Positions 1 to 8,124 of a stretch of 64,000 bases of DNA are shown one piece after another. The DNA is from Nocardia crassostreae (GTDB taxonomy: Bacteria > Actinomycetota > Actinomycetes > Mycobacteriales > Mycobacteriaceae): NCBI RefSeq assembly GCF_001613405.1, contig NZ_BDCH01000012.1, forward strand, positions 372,001-436,000, in the 5' to 3' direction. The first letter of the stretch is position 1. Each line of letters begins with the position of its first letter. A program made the translations under genes and the position numbers. Below the pieces are notes generated by a model that saw only the letters and a list, made by a program, of their open reading frames with translations, was not told the DNA's origin and searched no databases.

Positions 1-22
1 CCGCGCGAAGTGAAACGACATC

Positions 23-77
23 CACCGGGGACTGGTGGCGGGGGCTTCTCGCGCAATGCCGCCACCAGTTCCCGGTG
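23..77. terminator. Stem-loop downstream of the nitrilase gene
   Basis: Bases 23-41 and 59-77 form an inverted repeat of 19 positions with one G:U-type mismatch and a 17-base loop. It begins 7 bases past the stop of the minus-strand nitrilase gene, so it would act as that gene's terminator. There is no clear U-tract, which is usual in high-GC actinobacteria. The function is inferred from position and structure only. Confidence 0.55.
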
Positions 78-83
78 ATCTTG

Positions 84-953
84 TCAGCCGGTGATGGTGA
101 AGCGGCGCAGGGCGAGGCTGGGGTTGGTGGTGCGGACCTCGTGCAGGTGGGCCAGATCGATGCGGGCGGTGGCTATTCCGGCCTGGTCGCCCAGTTCGGC
201 CAGGACGGCGCCGGTGGGGCCGACGATCATGGAGGCGCCTGCGCCGAGCGGGGCGCACTGGTCGGCGGCGGCCACGAACACGGTGTTCTCGATGGCCCGG
301 GCGCGTAGCAGGGTGGTCCATTGATCGATCTTGTTCGGGCCCGGGATCCATTGCGCCGGGAGCAGCAGGACCTGGGCTCCGGCGGCGGCGACGCGGCGAC
401 AGCCTTCCGGGAAGCGGAGATCGAAGCAGGTCTGCATGCCGAAGACGACGCCGTCGACGGTGAAGGTCTGCGGCGGGTCCAGCGGTCCGGCCAGCAGGTA
501 GTCGGATTCGCGGGCGCCGAAGGCGTCATAGAGGTGCACCTTGCGATAGATCGCGGCGAATTCGGCGTCGGGGGAGGCCGCGACCAGTGTGTTGTAGGCG
601 CGATCGGCGGGCTGGTCGCCGCCGGGCGCCTCCAGTACGCCCGCCACCAGGTGGACGCCGAATTCGGCTGCGATACCGCGCAATCCGCTCACGAACGGAC
701 CGGTCAGCGGTTCCGCGGCGGCCACCACGCGGGCGTCCAGGCGGCGCACCGCGAACATGGAGTATTCGGGGGCGATCACCACCTTCGCGCCGAGTTCGGC
801 GGCGGCGCGGACCTCCGCGCGCAGGGCGGTGAGATTGGCCACGGTATCGGCGCCCGGACCGAATTGCGCCACCGCGATATCCACCACACCGCCGGGGGCG
901 TTCGCCCCGGGTGTGCCGGGAGCGGCGGCCGGTTCGGCGGCGGCCGCCGTCAT
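84..953 (-). CDS. Carbon-nitrogen hydrolase (nitrilase superfamily amidase)
   Basis: The 289-residue product is a nitrilase-superfamily amidohydrolase, a cytoplasmic enzyme class that cleaves non-peptide C-N bonds. The three catalytic positions are visible in order: Glu in APEYSMF, Lys in YRKVHLYD and Cys in QTCFDLRFPE. Length and C-terminal layout fit the family. The frame is open further upstream, but the extra stretch lacks family similarity and would run into the start of the divergent helicase gene, so the ATG at 953 was chosen; its ribosome binding site is weak. The DEAD-box helicase is transcribed divergently from a gap of about 170 bases. The substrate cannot be deduced; omega-amidase or deaminated-glutathione amidase activities occur among relatives. 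Confidence 0.85.
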   Translation of the reverse strand: MTAAAAEPAAAPGTPGANAPGGVVDIAVAQFGPGADTVANLTALRAEVRAAAELGAKVVIAPEYSMFAVRRLDARVVAAAEPLTGPFVSGLRGIAAEFGVHLVAGVLEAPGGDQPADRAYNTLVAASPDAEFAAIYRKVHLYDAFGARESDYLLAGPLDPPQTFTVDGVVFGMQTCFDLRFPEGCRRVAAAGAQVLLLPAQWIPGPNKIDQWTTLLRARAIENTVFVAAADQCAPLGAGASMIVGPTGAVLAELGDQAGIATARIDLAHLHEVRTTNPSLALRRFTITG

Positions 954-1123
954 CCCGCCCGAGCTGCCCGGTTCCGTGGCGGGAAGGTGGCCGGTCACGT
1001 AGTTGCGGACCGGGGCGGATTCGGTGCGGCCGAGCCCGGCGGGCGAGTTGTCCGATTGCACGACGTCCAGCGTATTCACCCGATGGTCGGACCGACCAGG
1101 CTCAGGCAGTAAACTCCTGGTCA

Positions 1124-2917
1124 ATGAGTACCTCACCGGCCGACAGCGTTCCCAGCGACGACGAGAGGGACGCGAACGGCCCGTCCTTCGCCGATCTCGG
1201 CATCGATGACCGCATTCTGCGGGCCATCGCCGATGTCGGCTACGAATCGCCGTCGCTTATCCAGGCAGCGACGATTCCGCCGTTGCTCGACGGCGCGGAT
1301 GTGGTGGGTCTCGCGCAGACCGGCACGGGTAAGACCGCCGCGTTCGCCATTCCGATCCTCATGGGGCTGCAAGTGTCCGGCAAATCGCCGCGGGCGCTGG
1401 TGCTGGCCCCGACGCGGGAGCTGGCCATCCAGGTGGCCGAGGCTTTCCAGCGCTATGCCACCCATATTCCGGGTCTGCACGTGCTGCCCATCTACGGCGG
1501 CCAGAATTACGCGGTGCAGCTGTCCGGGCTCCGGCGCGGCGCGCAGGTCGTGGTCGGCACGCCGGGCCGTGTCATCGACCATCTGGAGCGCGGCACCCTC
1601 GACCTGACCGAGCTGCAGTACCTGGTGCTCGACGAGGCCGACGAGATGCTGAAGATGGGCTTCCAGGACGATGTCGAGCGCATCCTGCGCGACACGCCCG
1701 ACACCAAGCAGGTCGCGCTGTTCTCGGCCACCATGCCGACGGCCATCCGGAAGATCTCCAAGCAGTATCTGAAGGATCCGGTCGAGATCACGGTCAAGTC
1801 CAAGACCTCGACCAACACCAATATCACCCAGCGCTGGGTGCAGGTGTCCTATCAGCGCAAGCTGGACGCGCTGACCCGCATCCTCGAGGTCGAATCCTTC
1901 GAGGCCATGATCATCTTCGTGCGCACCAAGCAGGCCACCGAGGAGCTGGCCGAAAAGCTGCGCGCGCGTGGGTATTCCGCTGCCGCCATCAATGGCGATA
2001 TCGCGCAGGCGCAGCGCGAGCGCACCATAGGGCAGCTCAAGTCCGGTGTGCTCGACATTCTGGTCGCCACCGATGTCGCGGCCCGCGGTCTGGACGTGGA
2101 GCGCATCTCGCATGTCGTCAACTACGACATTCCGCACGACACCGAGTCCTATGTGCACCGCATCGGCCGCACCGGCCGCGCGGGCCGCAGCGGTGACGCG
2201 CTGCTGTTCGTGGCCCCGCGCGAGCGCCGCCTGCTCGACGCCATCGAGCGCGCCACCCGCCAGCAGGTCACCGAAATGCAGCTGCCCAGCGTGGAGGACG
2301 TGAACGCGCAGCGCGTGACCAAGTTCGGCGATGCCATCACCGAGAACCTGGCGAACGCGAATCTGCCGCTGTTCCGCAAGCTGATCGAGGATTACGAGCG
2401 CGAGCACAATATTCCGCTGGTGGATATTGCCGCGGCGCTGGCGGTCGGGTCCTACGACGGCGACAACTTCTTCATGGAGCCCGATCCCGAACCCGCGCCC
2501 CGGGAACGCAGGGAGCGGGCGCCGCGCTCGTTCGACGATCGGGATCGCGGGCCGCGTGAGCGCCGGGAGCCGTCGCGGCACCGGGCCACCGGGGCCGAGC
2601 TCGCCACCTACCGGATCTCGGTCGGCAAGCGGCACAAGGTCGCGCCGGGCGCGATCGTCGGGGCCATTGCCAATGAGGGCGGCCTACGCCGCAGCGACTT
2701 CGGCCATATCAGCATTCGCCCGGACCACAGCCTGGTGGAACTGCCCGCCGATCTGTCGAGCGAGACGCTGAATGCCTTGAGCCGCACCCGCATCAGCGGT
2801 CAGCTCATTCAGTTGCAGCTGGATCAGGGCCCTCCCGGACAGCGCTCCATGAGCCGCGCCCCGCGCCGGGAGGGCGGCTACAAGCGGCAGGACACCCGCC
2901 GCAAGCCGCGCGCCTGA
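1124..2917 (+). CDS. deaD: DEAD-box ATP-dependent RNA helicase, DeaD/CsdA type
   Basis: The 597-residue product unwinds RNA duplexes with ATP, typically in ribosome assembly and mRNA turnover at low temperature. All helicase motifs are present: AQTGTGKT near residue 64, PTRELA, GTPGR, DEAD near 169, SAT near 200, ATDVAARGLD and HRIGRTGRAGR near 345. A charged linker rich in Arg and Glu follows, then a DbpA-like RNA-binding domain at about 495-570 (TYRISVGKRHKV to SLVELPAD). The start is the ATG in the context tcaatgag; upstream sequence in the same frame is low-complexity and not conserved-looking. A strong hairpin follows the stop. In mycobacteria the equivalent single gene is Rv1253. Confidence 0.93.
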   Translation: MSTSPADSVPSDDERDANGPSFADLGIDDRILRAIADVGYESPSLIQAATIPPLLDGADVVGLAQTGTGKTAAFAIPILMGLQVSGKSPRALVLAPTRELAIQVAEAFQRYATHIPGLHVLPIYGGQNYAVQLSGLRRGAQVVVGTPGRVIDHLERGTLDLTELQYLVLDEADEMLKMGFQDDVERILRDTPDTKQVALFSATMPTAIRKISKQYLKDPVEITVKSKTSTNTNITQRWVQVSYQRKLDALTRILEVESFEAMIIFVRTKQATEELAEKLRARGYSAAAINGDIAQAQRERTIGQLKSGVLDILVATDVAARGLDVERISHVVNYDIPHDTESYVHRIGRTGRAGRSGDALLFVAPRERRLLDAIERATRQQVTEMQLPSVEDVNAQRVTKFGDAITENLANANLPLFRKLIEDYEREHNIPLVDIAAALAVGSYDGDNFFMEPDPEPAPRERRERAPRSFDDRDRGPRERREPSRHRATGAELATYRISVGKRHKVAPGAIVGAIANEGGLRRSDFGHISIRPDHSLVELPADLSSETLNALSRTRISGQLIQLQLDQGPPGQRSMSRAPRREGGYKRQDTRRKPRA

Positions 2918-2937
2918 CACACCGGCTCGAAACGACG

Positions 2938-2970
2938 AATGCCGCGCATCCCCTCGGGATGCGCGGCATT
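2938..2970. terminator. Bidirectional terminator between deaD and the secreted-protein gene
   Basis: A perfect 15-base inverted repeat (2938-2952 with 2956-2970) has a 3-base loop and ends in TTT on the plus strand and AAAs on the other side. It lies between two convergent genes, 20 bases after the deaD stop and 12 bases before the end of the minus-strand gene, so it can serve both. Confidence 0.85.
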
Positions 2971-2982
2971 TCGTGTATCAGG

Positions 2983-3681
2983 TCAGTTGGCGGGCGCCGC
3001 GGAACCGGTGCCCGAGCCCGTGCCGGAACCGGTGTCGACCGGCGCGGCCGCGGGATCCTTGGGCGGTTCGGGGACGGTGAACAGGCCGATGGTCGGCAGC
3101 ACCGCGCAGCGGGCGGCCGGATAGTCGATGCTGCCCCACAGGGTGGCGATCACGGTGCCGGGACCGGAGTCGACGGTCTTGGCCAGCGCGGGCAGGCCGT
3201 ACTCGGTCAATTCGTCGAGGCCGTTGATCCCACTGCGGCCATTGGCCAGATTGAGCCAGACCACGCTCAGCCCGGACGCCAGCGGCATACCGGAGTGCGC
3301 GGGGGTGGCCTGGAAGCGCACCATGCCCTGCGGGACGGTGATGGAGGCGTCGGGGCTCACGGTGGCCGAGGCGACGGTCATGGTGAAGGGCATATTGGAG
3401 CCGCAGCCGATGGTCGGCGCCTGGTAGCCGAACGGGGTCCAGGCGATATTGCTCAGCTTGGCGGCCGAGATCAGCTGCGCGCCCTTGGCCGTCGTTTCCA
3501 CCGCGGCCTTGGCGTCGGCATTGTCACCTGCGGCGACGGTGAGTTGCTCGATGGCGATCTCGACCGGGGACTTGGCCGGTTCGGCCGGTTCGGCCGCGGC
3601 GGTGGTCGCGCCGAGGACCGCCGCGCTGGCGGCGACGGCGACGACCGATGCGACGCGCCGGGAGAGGGTCCTGCCGTTCAC
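2983..3681 (-). CDS. Secreted protein of unknown function
   Basis: The 232-residue product starts at a GTG preceded by AGGAG at 8-base spacing. It opens with a classic Sec signal peptide: basic start NGRTLSRR, hydrophobic VASVVAVAASAAVLG, and an Ala-rich cleavage region (TTAAAEP). The mature part has two cysteines (GCGSN and ARCAV), so one extracytoplasmic disulfide is possible. It ends in a low-complexity Pro/Gly/Ser/Thr tail (PPKDPAAAP, GSGTGSGTGS). I do not recognise a family. It is divergent from the acyl-CoA dehydrogenase gene with about 190 bases between, and converges on deaD. Confidence 0.8.
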   Translation of the reverse strand: MNGRTLSRRVASVVAVAASAAVLGATTAAAEPAEPAKSPVEIAIEQLTVAAGDNADAKAAVETTAKGAQLISAAKLSNIAWTPFGYQAPTIGCGSNMPFTMTVASATVSPDASITVPQGMVRFQATPAHSGMPLASGLSVVWLNLANGRSGINGLDELTEYGLPALAKTVDSGPGTVIATLWGSIDYPAARCAVLPTIGLFTVPEPPKDPAAAPVDTGSGTGSGTGSAAPAN

Positions 3682-3824
3682 TCGTGCTGCTCCTGCGAAT
3701 TCGAACTCGGATACCGGATTTCGACGACAACCCGCGATCCGGATCTCTCGGCAACGTACCAGCTTGCTGTGCCGGGCGTCATCCGAGCCCGCCCGGGACT
3801 GTGATGCAGCCGACAGGCATTCTA

Positions 3825-3838
3825 TTACCGGGTAGTAA
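3825..3838. promoter_or_regulatory. Possible operator upstream of the fadE gene
   Basis: TTAC-N6-GTAA forms an inverted repeat in the 194-base gap between the divergent secreted-protein and fadE genes. A TTGACA hexamer lies at 3846-3851. The position suits a repressor site, but a four-base half-site is weak evidence and no regulator gene is adjacent. Confidence 0.25.
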
Positions 3839-3875
3839 GTTTGTCGTTGACACGACAGCAACGCTGGGAGATGCC

Positions 3876-5045
3876 ATGAAGCTTGCCCTGTCACCGGACG
3901 AGGTGAAATTCCGGGACGAACTCAGGGAGTTCTACCGGACCGAGATCCCCGCCGAGATTCGTGAACGCGTCAAGTACGGTCGCGAGCTGTCCCGCGACGA
4001 TATCGTCACCACCCACAAGATCCTGAACGCGCACGGGCTCGCCACGCCCAAGTGGCCGGTGGCATGGGGCGGCAAGGACTGGACACCCATGCAGCGCCAC
4101 ATCTGGGAAGACGAGATGCAGCTGGCGTCGGTGCCGGAACCGCTGACCTTCAATGCCCAGATGATCGGCCCCGTGATCGCGCAGTTCGGGTCGGAGGAGC
4201 TCAAACAGCGCTTCCTGCCGCCGACCGCCGCCCTCGACATCTGGTGGTGCCAGGGCTTTTCCGAGCCGGACGCCGGTTCGGATCTGGCTTCGCTGCGCAC
4301 CACGGCGGTGCGTGACGGGGACTCCTACATCGTCAACGGGCAGAAGATCTGGACCACCCTGGCCCAGTACGCCGATTGGATCTTCTGCCTGGTGCGCACC
4401 GATCCGAATGCCAAGAAGCAGGCGGGCATCTCGCTGCTGCTCTTCGATGTGAAGACGCCCGGGGTGACCATTCGCCCGATCAAGCTGATCGACGGCCATC
4501 ACGAGGTCAACGAGGTCTTCTTCGAGAATGTCCGGGTGCCCGCCGATCAACTGGTCGGGGAGGAGAACATGGGCTGGACCTACGCCAAGTTCCTGCTCGG
4601 CAACGAGCGCACCGGCATTACCGGCGTCGGCCGCACCAAAGTGAAGCTGGGTGTGGCGAAAGAGTATGCGGCGCAGACCCGCTCCGGATCCGGCACGCTG
4701 CTCGAGGATCCGGTGTTCGCGGCCCGCGTCGCCGAGCTGGAGAACGAGCTGCTCGCGCTGGAGCTCACGCTCATGCGCGTGGTTTCCAATTCCGCCGACG
4801 GCAAACCGAATCCGGCCTCCTCGGTGCTGAAGCTGCGCGGTTCCGAACTCCAGCAGGCCGCCACCGAACTGCTGCTGGATATCGCCGGACCCGACGCGCT
4901 GCCCGTGCACGCCGCGGACATCGCCTCGCCCGCCTGGGCGCAGCGCACCGGTCCCGGCTATCTCAACTACCGCAAGACCACCATCTACGGAGGCTCCAGC
5001 GAGGTGCAGCGCACCATCATCGCCTCCACCATCCTCGGATCGTGA
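3876..5045 (+). CDS. Acyl-CoA dehydrogenase (FadE family)
   Basis: The 389-residue product is an FAD-dependent acyl-CoA dehydrogenase, the first oxidation step of beta-oxidation or of a related CoA-thioester pathway. Visible hallmarks are the FAD-site region QGFSEPDAGSDL, the middle beta-domain with GQKIWTT, and the C-terminal YGGSSEVQR helix. Length is normal. The start ATG follows GGGAG at 5-base spacing. A second, broken acyl-CoA dehydrogenase gene begins 9 bases downstream; paired fadE genes usually encode the two subunits of a heterotetramer in mycobacteria and relatives, so the damage to the partner bears on this enzyme too. The substrate is not determinable. Confidence 0.92.
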   Translation: MKLALSPDEVKFRDELREFYRTEIPAEIRERVKYGRELSRDDIVTTHKILNAHGLATPKWPVAWGGKDWTPMQRHIWEDEMQLASVPEPLTFNAQMIGPVIAQFGSEELKQRFLPPTAALDIWWCQGFSEPDAGSDLASLRTTAVRDGDSYIVNGQKIWTTLAQYADWIFCLVRTDPNAKKQAGISLLLFDVKTPGVTIRPIKLIDGHHEVNEVFFENVRVPADQLVGEENMGWTYAKFLLGNERTGITGVGRTKVKLGVAKEYAAQTRSGSGTLLEDPVFAARVAELENELLALELTLMRVVSNSADGKPNPASSVLKLRGSELQQAATELLLDIAGPDALPVHAADIASPAWAQRTGPGYLNYRKTTIYGGSSEVQRTIIASTILGS

Positions 5046-5054
5046 GCCGCCGCC

Positions 5055-6026
5055 ATGGATTTCGAACTCACCGATGAACAGGTCATGCTGCGCGACACGG
5101 TCCGGGACCTGTTGGCGCGCACCTACGATCCGGAAAATCGTCTGAAGGTTCTCGACACCGATCTCGGCTGGAGCCGTCAGGTCTGGTCCTAGCTCGCCGC
5201 CGCGGGGACCTCCGAGCAGCGGCAGCGCATCCTGCCCGAGGTGGTCGCCGGGACCAAGCTCCTCGCCTTCGCTCACGAGGAGCCCGGAACCCGCTGGCCC
5301 GCAACCGAACCCACCACCACCGCCGTCCCCCAGGGCGACGGCTACCTGCTGACCGGCATCAAGAACCCGGTCCCGCACGGCGATTGCGCCGACCACCTGG
5401 TGGTCAGCGCCAAGCTGCGCGACGGCGGCACCGGCCTGTTCCTGACGGCCGCCGACGCCGCGGGCGTGACCCGCACGTCGTACCGCACCTTCGACGAACG
5501 CCGCGGCGCCCAGATCGAATTCACCAGTGCCCCCGCCGAACTCCTCTCCGGCGGCGACCCCCAGGCCGCCCTGGCCATCGCCACGGCCCGGGCCCAAGCC
5601 TCCCTCTGCGCCGAATCCCTCGGCGCCATGGAGGAATCCCTGCGCCTCACCACCGACTACCTCAAAACCCGCCAACAGTTCGGCGTGACCCTCTCCAAGT
5701 TCCAAACCCTCGCCCACCGCGCCGCCGACATGTACGTCTCCCTGGAACTGGCCCGCAGCATGAGCCTCTACGCCACCGCCGCCCTCGAAGACGCCGTCCC
5801 AGATCCGCTGATCGCCTCCCGAGCCCGCCTCCAGGTGGGCCGCTCCGCCCGCCACATAACCCAGGAATCAATCCAAATGCACGGCGGCATAGGCATAACC
5901 ACCGAATACCCGGTGAGCCACTACGCGGCCCGCCTCACCGCCATCGCCCGAACCCTGGGCGGCGACCTCGAACACCTCCGAGTGCTCACGGATCGAGTGG
6001 CCGACCACACCCTCGTCGAGTTCTGA
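5055..6026 (+). pseudogene. Disrupted second acyl-CoA dehydrogenase (FadE)
   Basis: The reading frame starts at ATG 5055 with a typical FadE N-terminus (MDFELTDEQVMLRDT) and runs in one frame to the stop at 6026. Codon 46 is TAG (5190-5192) in the context VWS-stop-LA, where relatives usually have Gln or Glu. Immediately after, the sequence jumps from the VWxxLA helix to GTSEQRQRILPEV; the usual segment of roughly 45-55 residues between them (GLLGLPF...EEYGG type) is missing. The total of 324 codons is correspondingly short for the family. The C-terminal half is well preserved, including QMHGGIGITTEYP. Translation could restart at GTG 5241, but that product would lack most of the N-terminal helical domain. 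It lies 9 bases behind an intact fadE. Confidence 0.8.
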
Positions 6027-6053
6027 CCCGTCCGCGATCGTCTCCGGCGAGGT

Positions 6054-6569
6054 CTACTCCGGGCCGTCGCCGGGCGGGAGGGGGCGTTCGGTGATCTCGA
6101 CCGTGGGCGGGGGCTCCGGATCGAGGATGGTGGAGGGTTCCGTTGTGGGACGGGGGGATTCGACCGTCGTCTCGGGGGTGGTGGTGCGGCTGGGGCGCGG
6201 GCGGGTGGTGCGGGAGGTGCTGGGGTCCGCGTCTTCCGGGGCGTCCGATTCGGTGGTGGACGGTTCGGTGCTGGTGGTGGTGCGGCGGGGGAGGGGGCCG
6301 GAGGCCACGCGCCAGGTGGGGGAGGGCGGGATGATCACGGCGGGGGTGGTGGTGCCCGAGGAGCGGGAGATGCTCGGGGCGGCTTGGAGATCGGCGTTCA
6401 GCGGGGGCGGGGGGACGTAGGTGTCCTGGCGGCCGAGGCCGCAGGAACCTATCAGGACGAGGCCCAGCGACACTACGCCCACCGCGGCGGCCGCGCCCTT
6501 CACGGGGGCGGGTAGGCGGCGCAGCGGGAGGTCGCCGCGCTCGTCCGCGTCGGCGTTGCTGCCGTGCAT
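6054..6569 (-). CDS. Membrane-anchored Pro/Thr-rich protein, unknown function
   Basis: The 171-residue product has a short charged cytoplasmic N-terminus, one membrane segment (AAAAVGVVSLGLVLIGSCGL) and a long extracytoplasmic tail of Pro, Thr, Ser and Arg (SRTTRPRPSRTTTP, EPPPTVEITERP), suited to spanning the cell wall. The ATG at 6569 follows AGGAG at 8-base spacing; a GTG three codons upstream overlaps that site and is less likely. The stop is TAG. It converges on the broken fadE. Low-complexity composition prevents family assignment. Confidence 0.7.
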   Translation of the reverse strand: MHGSNADADERGDLPLRRLPAPVKGAAAAVGVVSLGLVLIGSCGLGRQDTYVPPPPLNADLQAAPSISRSSGTTTPAVIIPPSPTWRVASGPLPRRTTTSTEPSTTESDAPEDADPSTSRTTRPRPSRTTTPETTVESPRPTTEPSTILDPEPPPTVEITERPLPPGDGPE

Positions 6570-6873
6570 TGGTGGCACTCCTGATTCGTCTCGAGTGGGC
6601 TCACCCTAACGGAGGCGGTGACTCGGGGCCAGGCGGGCGGTCGGTCTTGTTCGGCGCGCGAGAGGGCCGAATTGCGGGCTACGAAAATATCTCAAACAGC
6701 GATGATTCAGATATCGAATTAGTAAAATCAGCGTGTTGACCGCACGTGTCGTATGGACTTTTCGTTGCCGAGCCGTAATGTGTGTCCAAAGTTACACGTG
6801 AGACGCTCGAAATTTGCCGAAGGACGCGCCGCGGATTCGCGCGGATTCGGCGAGCGTCATCGAGGAGTGGATG
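6570..6873. other. AT-richer intergenic region between divergent genes
   Basis: This 304-base gap separates a minus-strand and a plus-strand membrane-protein gene. Bases about 6680-6760 are clearly AT-richer than the surroundings (for example aaaatatctcaaac and attagtaaaatc) and include TTGACC at 6736-6741. It presumably holds both promoters; no convincing repeat, RNA gene or ORF was seen. Confidence 0.45.
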
Positions 6874-7122
6874 ATGGGTGCTTTTTCGACATCTCCGCTG
6901 CGCGTGCCCGCGCGGGCCGGGGAACCGGCGGCCGCACAGCCGTCGCGGTGGTCGGCAATTCTGGCCCGGACCGTGGCGTGGCTGATCTTCCTAGGTGGAG
7001 TCGCGGGCGCCGTCCTCGGGATTGCCGGTCTACATGTCGAAATCACCGTTGCGGGATTGATTCTCGCCTGCACTGCCGGATTGGTATTGCTGAAGTTGCG
7101 CGCGGATAGAGCTAACACTTAG
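6874..7122 (+). CDS. Small two-helix membrane protein, unknown function
   Basis: The 82-residue product has an N-terminal cytoplasmic arm (FSTSPLRVPARAGEP) and two closely spaced membrane segments (TVAWLIFLGGVAGAVLGIAG and ITVAGLILACTAGLVLL) ending in a basic tail KLRADRANT. GAGGAG at 6862-6867 favours the second of two consecutive ATGs, at 6874. A terminator-like hairpin follows. No family is recognised. Confidence 0.65.
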   Translation: MGAFSTSPLRVPARAGEPAAAQPSRWSAILARTVAWLIFLGGVAGAVLGIAGLHVEITVAGLILACTAGLVLLKLRADRANT

Positions 7123-7141
7123 CAAACAATTGGAATGAATG

Positions 7142-7165
7142 GGCGGCGCTCCTATTTGCGCCGCC
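7142..7165. terminator. Hairpin between the small membrane gene and the HMG-CoA-lyase-like gene
   Basis: GGCGGCGC (7142-7149) pairs perfectly with GCGCCGCC (7158-7165) across an 8-base AT-rich loop. It lies 20 bases after one stop and 6 bases past the end of the convergent gene, so it can terminate both. Confidence 0.7.
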
Positions 7166-7170
7166 GCGAA

Positions 7171-8124
7171 TCACTCCGGCGTGCGAACAACCCATTCGAA
7201 AGCCTCGGCCTTGGAGCGACTGCCCTCGGCCGCACGGGAACGATTGGGTTCGCCGAGTTCATTCAGCAACTGCTCGGACAACCCGACCAGCGCCGCCAAC
7301 GCCTGCGGTGTGAACCACCCTGGACGCGTGGCGAAGAGCAGATCCTCGCTCGAGGTGTTGCCGGAGGCGCCGGGTGCGAACGGGCAGCCGCCCAGCCCGC
7401 CCAGCGCCCCGTCCACCACGCTCGCGCCCGCGGCAATGGCGGCGAGCGAGTTCGCCACGCCCATGCCCCAGGTGTCGTGGCCGTGGAAGACGATGCGGTG
7501 TTCCGGTGTGCCCCAGCGTCCCCCGGCATGGCCGCCGGGACCGGTGGCGGTGACCGCCGACACCAGCGCCGCCACCTGACCCGGATGCGCTTGGCCGAGC
7601 GTATCGGCGAGGACGATGTCCGCGGCGCCCGCCGCGCGGGGATCGGCCGCAATGGCCAGCACCCGCTCCGGATCCACCGGTCCGTCGAACGGGCAGGTGA
7701 AAGCCGTTGCCAGGCACAGCTGAATGCGCCCGTCCGCAGCCTGGGCGAGGCGCACGGCATCCGGCATGGCGGCCAGGCTGTCCTCGGTGGTGCGGCCGAT
7801 ATTGGCCTTGTTGTGGGCATCGGAGACCGAGAAGCAGTACTGGAAATTGCGCACCCCGGCCGCGGCCGCCTTCTCCACGTGCCGGGGCGTGGCCACCCAG
7901 ACCCAGCAGCGTCGCAGCTCCTTGGGTGTCAGCGCGGCCACCAGCTCGAGGGTATTGGCCATGGGCGGCACCAGATCCGGCCGCGCCATGGAGCCGATCT
8001 CCAGTTCGGGCACGCCCAGCGCCAGCAGCTCGCGCACGATCTCGAGCTTGCGCTCGGTGGGCAGGACCTTCCCGGTGAGCTGCAGCCCGTCGCGCAGCGT
8101 CACATCACGCAGGATCGCGGTCAC
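7171..8124 (-). CDS. HMG-CoA lyase-like aldolase (MvaB family)
   Basis: The 317-residue product is a DRE-TIM metallolyase of the hydroxymethylglutaryl-CoA lyase type, which splits a 3-hydroxy-3-methyl acyl-CoA into acetyl-CoA and an oxo acid. Visible features are the N-terminal RDVTLRDGLQ (metal and catalytic Arg-Asp), HGHDTWGMG (metal-binding His pair) and the family signature GLGGCPFAPGASGN with the active-site Cys. GTG at 8124 follows GGAGG. The start overlaps the stop of the CaiB-type CoA-transferase gene (GTGA), so the two are coupled. A CoA-transferase followed by a lyase suggests activation and cleavage of a branched dicarboxylate or hydroxy acid; true HMG-CoA may not be the substrate. 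Confidence 0.88.
   Translation of the reverse strand: MTAILRDVTLRDGLQLTGKVLPTERKLEIVRELLALGVPELEIGSMARPDLVPPMANTLELVAALTPKELRRCWVWVATPRHVEKAAAAGVRNFQYCFSVSDAHNKANIGRTTEDSLAAMPDAVRLAQAADGRIQLCLATAFTCPFDGPVDPERVLAIAADPRAAGAADIVLADTLGQAHPGQVAALVSAVTATGPGGHAGGRWGTPEHRIVFHGHDTWGMGVANSLAAIAAGASVVDGALGGLGGCPFAPGASGNTSSEDLLFATRPGWFTPQALAALVGLSEQLLNELGEPNRSRAAEGSRSKAEAFEWVVRTPE

Noticed and set aside
1133..2635. 500-codon minus-strand open frame opposite deaD
   Set aside because: It is the antisense shadow of the helicase gene, with low-complexity His/Arg/Gly composition and no domain.
3891..5855. 654-codon minus-strand open frame opposite the fadE genes
   Set aside because: A GC-driven shadow frame; the plus strand encodes clear acyl-CoA dehydrogenase sequence throughout.
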